Source: Tieghemiomyces parasiticus (taxonomy: Eukaryota > Kickxellomycota > Dimargaritomycetes > Dimargaritales > Dimargaritaceae). From it: a DNA stretch of 20,126 nt. The notes beneath the pieces are model-generated. The model saw nothing but the letters and a program-made list of their open reading frames with translations, had not been told where the DNA came from and ran no database searches. The translations under genes were made by a program, and so were the position numbers. Shown in pieces: positions 16,644-20,126 of the stretch. The stretch is from NCBI GenBank assembly GCA_027575765.1, contig JANBPT010000884.1:1-20126 (forward strand), read 5' to 3'. Each line of letters begins with the position of its first letter. The stretch's first letter is position 1.

Positions 16644-19600
16644 TTACGCTGGATCAGGGATTGTCAACATTTGGTGTAAAGTTTCCGACCACACGCCGAG
16701 TAGGCGCTGCATCATAGGGGGAATGCCCTGATTCCTCTGCCCAATGACCAGCAAATTCAGCCGGTCTCCTTCATGGGTAACGGCCAGTTCGAATGGGTGA
16801 GGGGAATTATTGGCACGGTGGGCACGAAGCTCAGTCATTACGTCGGTCAGCTCCTGTAATAGGGATTGGTTGCCATCGGATGGCACTGAGGCTTCCGTCG
16901 GGGCCAGGTAGCTGAACCCGAATAATGGGTCAATTTCGTAGGGTCTGCGTTGGGTGGGGTCTGTAAAGTCACGCAGGTACCGCACCAGGGTCAGCTTCAC
17001 TCCGTCTTCGATGCCTGCCCCGAGCGTCTCCTGCGTGTGGCGAAGGGTGGTTCTAAAGCCGGCCGCGCGTGGCGCATTAAGAACGACGGGGACGTAGTGG
17101 GCAAAAAAACTCATGGTGCGGGAGAGGTCGAAGGCGGTGTCGCCAACGGGCTGGCGGCCGTGGGTCATGAAGGCCAGACCCATGACGTTGAAGTGGAACA
17201 CCTCCTGGTAGGCCACATGTAGGGCCGTGACCAACAGCTCAATGGGGGTGGCGCCAAAGCGGTTGGCAGCCGAGGTGAGGGCCGACGGGGATATGTCCAG
17301 ACCGACAAGGCATTCGGGATTCCGGCCACCAGGAGTGCTTTCAGGCATGGCCACTTCGCCTCCCAGACTCACCGCGAGGTCAGGGAGAGGTGGTGGTACA
17401 GTGAGGGCGTCGAGGTCGAGGTCCTGTGCTTCCTGGTGCAGATACTCGGCCCACGCTTGGCAGGAGACGGTGGGCGGTTCTACCTGCTGGTCCAGAAGCA
17501 GGCGGGTCAGGTCCTCGGCGAAGACCTTGTACGAGAGGTAGTCCGAGGCCAGGTGGTGGATGCAGTGGAAAAAGTACTGTTCATGACCCAGGTCAAACAC
17601 GTGGAACGTGCTGAGTGGACCCCTTTCGAAATCCAACTCAAGGAGTAACGAAGGTAACATGCTCATAACAGTGGCAAAATCTTTGACGGGATGTAGTTCA
17701 AACCGGTAGTGATCGTGCAGTGGATGCTCACCAACGCCATAGGTCATACTACCCGTTTGGTCGTCCCGACGGAAGAGACCACGGAGCATGGGGTGGAGCT
17801 CAACCATGCGCCTGACCGCCGTTCGCCACTGCCCCTCGGGAAAGGTCCGGCCAGATTGGAATAATACAGGCAAGGCGACCTGGTTGGGGTTGGTGAATGG
17901 CATGGAAAAGAATGCCAACTGGCCGGGTGTCAAACGAGGGCAACCGATAACCTCCTGGTCCGCTCTGATGCTGACGGTCGAGGTTTCGTCGACTGCTGCG
18001 CAAAGCCTAGCCACCTGGTGTAGGGTGTTGTTGCGGTTGAGGTCGGCGATGGCCAAATGGAGACCGTGACACTGACATTGGGCCACCACCTGGATGGCGG
18101 ATAAGGAGTTACCGCCGATCTGGTAAAAGGTGCTGTCCTGTCTAATGCCACTCGCGTCCAGGCGCAGACAGTCAGCCACTGTCTGCATCAGTTGGGACTC
18201 GACGGGAGACAGGGTGGACAGGTCAGTGCCCGTCAGTGAGCGGTTGAAGTGGAAAGGCGGCAGGGCCTTGCGGTCAACCTTGCCCACCGGGGTCCGGGGG
18301 AGCTCGGCCAGGCCCACCAGGACACTGGGCACCATGTAGTGAGGGAGGCAGCTACGGAGCCAGTCGAGGACGGTCTCGGTATCGCCAGACAATGCAGGGC
18401 AGACGTAGCCGACCAGGTGCGTATCCTGGACCAGGACGCAGGCCTGGGTGACCGTCGGGTGGGATTTGAGGACGGCCTCCACCTCGCTGAGCTCGACACG
18501 GAATCCACGCACCTTGACCTGATGGTCGATGCGGCCCAGACACTCGACCTGGCCGTCAGGGAGCCAGCGGGCCAGGTCCCCGCTCTGATACAGGCGCTCG
18601 CCTGTCACGGGCCAGGTAATGAACTTCTCCGCGGTCAGTTCAGGATGGTTCAGGTAGCCACGGGCCAACCCCTTACCGCCCAGGTAGAGCTGGCCAATAA
18701 TGCCGACGGAGGAAGGCCGCAGATGGTCGTCCAGGATGAGGCCCACCGCATTTGGCAAAGGACGGCCGACGGTGACGGTGGCGCCGGGTTTCAGCTCGGC
18801 GCAGTGGGTGCCATTGGCTACCTCCGTGGGTCCGTACCAGTTGAATAGCCGCAGAGAGGTTGACCACTTATTGACCAAGGCTTGGCTGGACGGCTTGCCG
18901 GTGAGCACCAGGCTGTGCAGGCTTGGGAGGTCACTGGGTTTGAACAGGGACACGAGGGAGGGCGTACATGCCGCCCGGGTGGCCTGCTGGAGTGCCCGCT
19001 TCTGGTCACCCCGGGTAATCAGGAGGCGGCCTCCCACGGACAGGGTGGTCCAAATCTCCGACAGGGAGACGTCGAAGGTGGGGGTGAGGAGCGTAGGCGT
19101 CACCACATTGGCCATCATCCCGGTGGTCCTGATGAAACCCTGCAGGTGGTTGGCCGCAGCCCCGTGTTTGTGCATGACGCCCTTAGGGGTGCCCGTCGTG
19201 CTGGAGGTGTAAATCACGTAGGCCAGACTCCCGGCATCTATTTTGGCCTGGCTCATGCGACCAACCACTTGGTCACTTTGGAGACTTGACAGGTCGATTG
19301 CGAGTTGGGGGGTGGGCGTATCGGCTTTGAAGGCGGCTAAAAGAGCAGGGGGCCCTACCACGGCCACACAGGCGGCATCGGCGAGAATGAACCGCTGCCG
19401 CTCGACCGGGTAATCTGGAGCAATGACCACGAAGGCCGAGCCGGTCATCCACACCGCCAGCTGGCCGACAATGAGTTCCACCGAGTTGCCAGCCAGGATT
19501 CCGACCACCTGGTCAGACCCACCCTTGCCAGTCTGGTGGAGTCGATGGGCGAGGTGGGTGGCCATCAGGCGGAGCTGACCGTAAGTGTATTCCTGCTCAC

Positions 19601-20126
19601 CGTCACGGATCGCCACACGACCAGGCCCCGAATGGACACAGGAGAGGAAGCCCTTGTGGGCATACGAGCCGGTGGTGAGATTGATGGAGTTTCGGGCCCA
19701 GTCACTGGTGAGGAGCTCGTGTTCGGATTCGGATAACATGCTCAAGGAAGCGATTAGATTTGAGGGCGACGTAGTGATCAGCGAGCGGATGGTGGTTTCT
19801 AGGTGGTCCATGAAGCGTCCTACGTAGTCAGTGCTGAATACCCCGGTTTGAAAGCCGGCCTTGACGTGGAGTTGCGTACCTTGGTGCGCTGCTATGAGAG
19901 TCAGTGGCACGTCGGTAGGGTCGTGGCTGTCGAGGAGACTGAGGCGGATGGGCAGATCCGTGTCCGACTGCACTTCGGGGTAGTTCTGGTAGGCGAGAAG
20001 TACGTTGAACAGTGGTTGCTCCGTGCTCATGCCGCTCCACCGGTGGATGTCGGTCAGCCGGCAGTGTTCAAAGTCGTAGGCCGCCGTGCCATCATGGTGG
20101 AGAGTCTGAAGGAGGTCACCCACGGT
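16644..20126 (-). CDS. non-ribosomal peptide synthetase, 3' part: (C)-A-T-E terminal module (5' end outside window)
   Basis: Assembly-line enzyme that activates one amino acid, loads it on a carrier and joins it to a peptide. The frame is open to the right edge (1160 codons visible, no intron); the codon at 20121-20123 is GTG, an internal Val, not a start. Numbering below counts it as 1. C-terminal part of a condensation domain to about 145 (PLFNVLLAYQN, 37-47). Adenylation domain about 165-620: A3 YTSSTTGTPKG (305-315), A4 TFDVS (349-353), A5 NWYGPTE (428-434), A7 YQSGDLARW (512-520), A8 GRIDHQVKVRGFRVEL (530-545), A10 GKVDRK with Lys615. Carrier domain about 635-710, FYQIGGNSLSA, phosphopantetheine Ser673. 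Epimerisation-type domain about 725-1150: LTPGQLAFF (731-739), HHLASDYLS (856-864), THGRQ (987-991), DLSRTMSFFAHYVPVVL (999-1015), FGFSYL (1068-1073). TAA follows at once, with no TE/R domain. Product unknown. Confidence 0.93.
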   Translation of the reverse strand, partial: TVGDLLQTLHHDGTAAYDFEHCRLTDIHRWSGMSTEQPLFNVLLAYQNYPEVQSDTDLPIRLSLLDSHDPTDVPLTLIAAHQGTQLHVKAGFQTGVFSTDYVGRFMDHLETTIRSLITTSPSNLIASLSMLSESEHELLTSDWARNSINLTTGSYAHKGFLSCVHSGPGRVAIRDGEQEYTYGQLRLMATHLAHRLHQTGKGGSDQVVGILAGNSVELIVGQLAVWMTGSAFVVIAPDYPVERQRFILADAACVAVVGPPALLAAFKADTPTPQLAIDLSSLQSDQVVGRMSQAKIDAGSLAYVIYTSSTTGTPKGVMHKHGAAANHLQGFIRTTGMMANVVTPTLLTPTFDVSLSEIWTTLSVGGRLLITRGDQKRALQQATRAACTPSLVSLFKPSDLPSLHSLVLTGKPSSQALVNKWSTSLRLFNWYGPTEVANGTHCAELKPGATVTVGRPLPNAVGLILDDHLRPSSVGIIGQLYLGGKGLARGYLNHPELTAEKFITWPVTGERLYQSGDLARWLPDGQVECLGRIDHQVKVRGFRVELSEVEAVLKSHPTVTQACVLVQDTHLVGYVCPALSGDTETVLDWLRSCLPHYMVPSVLVGLAELPRTPVGKVDRKALPPFHFNRSLTGTDLSTLSPVESQLMQTVADCLRLDASGIRQDSTFYQIGGNSLSAIQVVAQCQCHGLHLAIADLNRNNTLHQVARLCAAVDETSTVSIRADQEVIGCPRLTPGQLAFFSMPFTNPNQVALPVLFQSGRTFPEGQWRTAVRRMVELHPMLRGLFRRDDQTGSMTYGVGEHPLHDHYRFELHPVKDFATVMSMLPSLLLELDFERGPLSTFHVFDLGHEQYFFHCIHHLASDYLSYKVFAEDLTRLLLDQQVEPPTVSCQAWAEYLHQEAQDLDLDALTVPPPLPDLAVSLGGEVAMPESTPGGRNPECLVGLDISPSALTSAANRFGATPIELLVTALHVAYQEVFHFNVMGLAFMTHGRQPVGDTAFDLSRTMSFFAHYVPVVLNAPRAAGFRTTLRHTQETLGAGIEDGVKLTLVRYLRDFTDPTQRRPYEIDPLFGFSYLAPTEASVPSDGNQSLLQELTDVMTELRAHRANNSPHPFELAVTHEGDRLNLLVIGQRNQGIPPMMQRLLGVWSETLHQMLTIPDPA

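Noticed and set aside
20121..20123. A start codon for the NRPS at the right edge
   Set aside because: The codon is GTG, the upstream bases are open in frame, and the sequence there is the middle of a condensation domain, so it is an internal Val.
1..20126. CRISPR arrays, insertion sequences, transposon terminal repeats, rRNA genes
   Set aside because: None seen by eye on either strand; only microsatellites and one short inverted repeat were found.

Overview
This window reads as nuclear DNA of a filamentous fungus. It carries typical eukaryotic single-copy genes: mitochondrial porin, a NOL8-type nucleolar protein, ALG6, exosome RRP4, mitoribosomal mS45 and eIF4A-III. The genes are split by short introns (131-272 nt) with donors GTAAG(T/C/A) or GTATGG and acceptors CAG/TAG. 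Pyrimidine-rich leaders precede the starts and AATAAA/ATTAAA signals follow the stops. A large NRPS gene lies at the right edge. The low intron number, the intron-based EJC helicase and an NRPS in this setting fit an early-diverging (non-Dikarya) fungus, perhaps of the Kickxellomycotina/Dimargaritales type. That placement is an inference at low confidence.

Layout, left to right: a possible terminal fragment of an unknown minus-strand gene (1-116); VDAC/porin on minus (2 exons, 284 aa); about 1.1 kb without a recognisable gene; a NOL8-like nucleolar protein on minus (5 exons rebuilt here, 817 aa, RRM plus a long Ser/Asp tract). A divergent promoter of 609 bp follows, shared with ALG6 on plus (3 exons, 534 aa). 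Next come a 1.8 kb gene-poor stretch with a perfect 11-bp inverted repeat, RRP4 on plus (299 aa, one exon), mS45/Bot1 on plus (362 aa, one exon), eIF4A-III on plus (2 exons, 396 aa), and about 1.1 kb of convergent intergenic DNA. The last gene is the 3' part of an NRPS on minus, with at least 1160 codons visible and its N-terminus beyond the right edge.

The housekeeping genes serve separate processes: mitochondrial metabolite exchange and translation, rRNA maturation and RNA decay, ER N-glycan assembly, and the exon junction complex. They are not an operon or a pathway cluster. The most unusual gene is the NRPS. Its visible part is (C)-A-T-E and it ends directly after an epimerisation-type domain, with no thioesterase, reductase or terminal C domain. 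The E domain keeps the HHxxxD histidines but has lost both glutamates of the EGHGRE motif. The carrier motif is GGNS, and the adenylation pocket residues match no substrate code I recognise. I see no tailoring genes beside it within the window.
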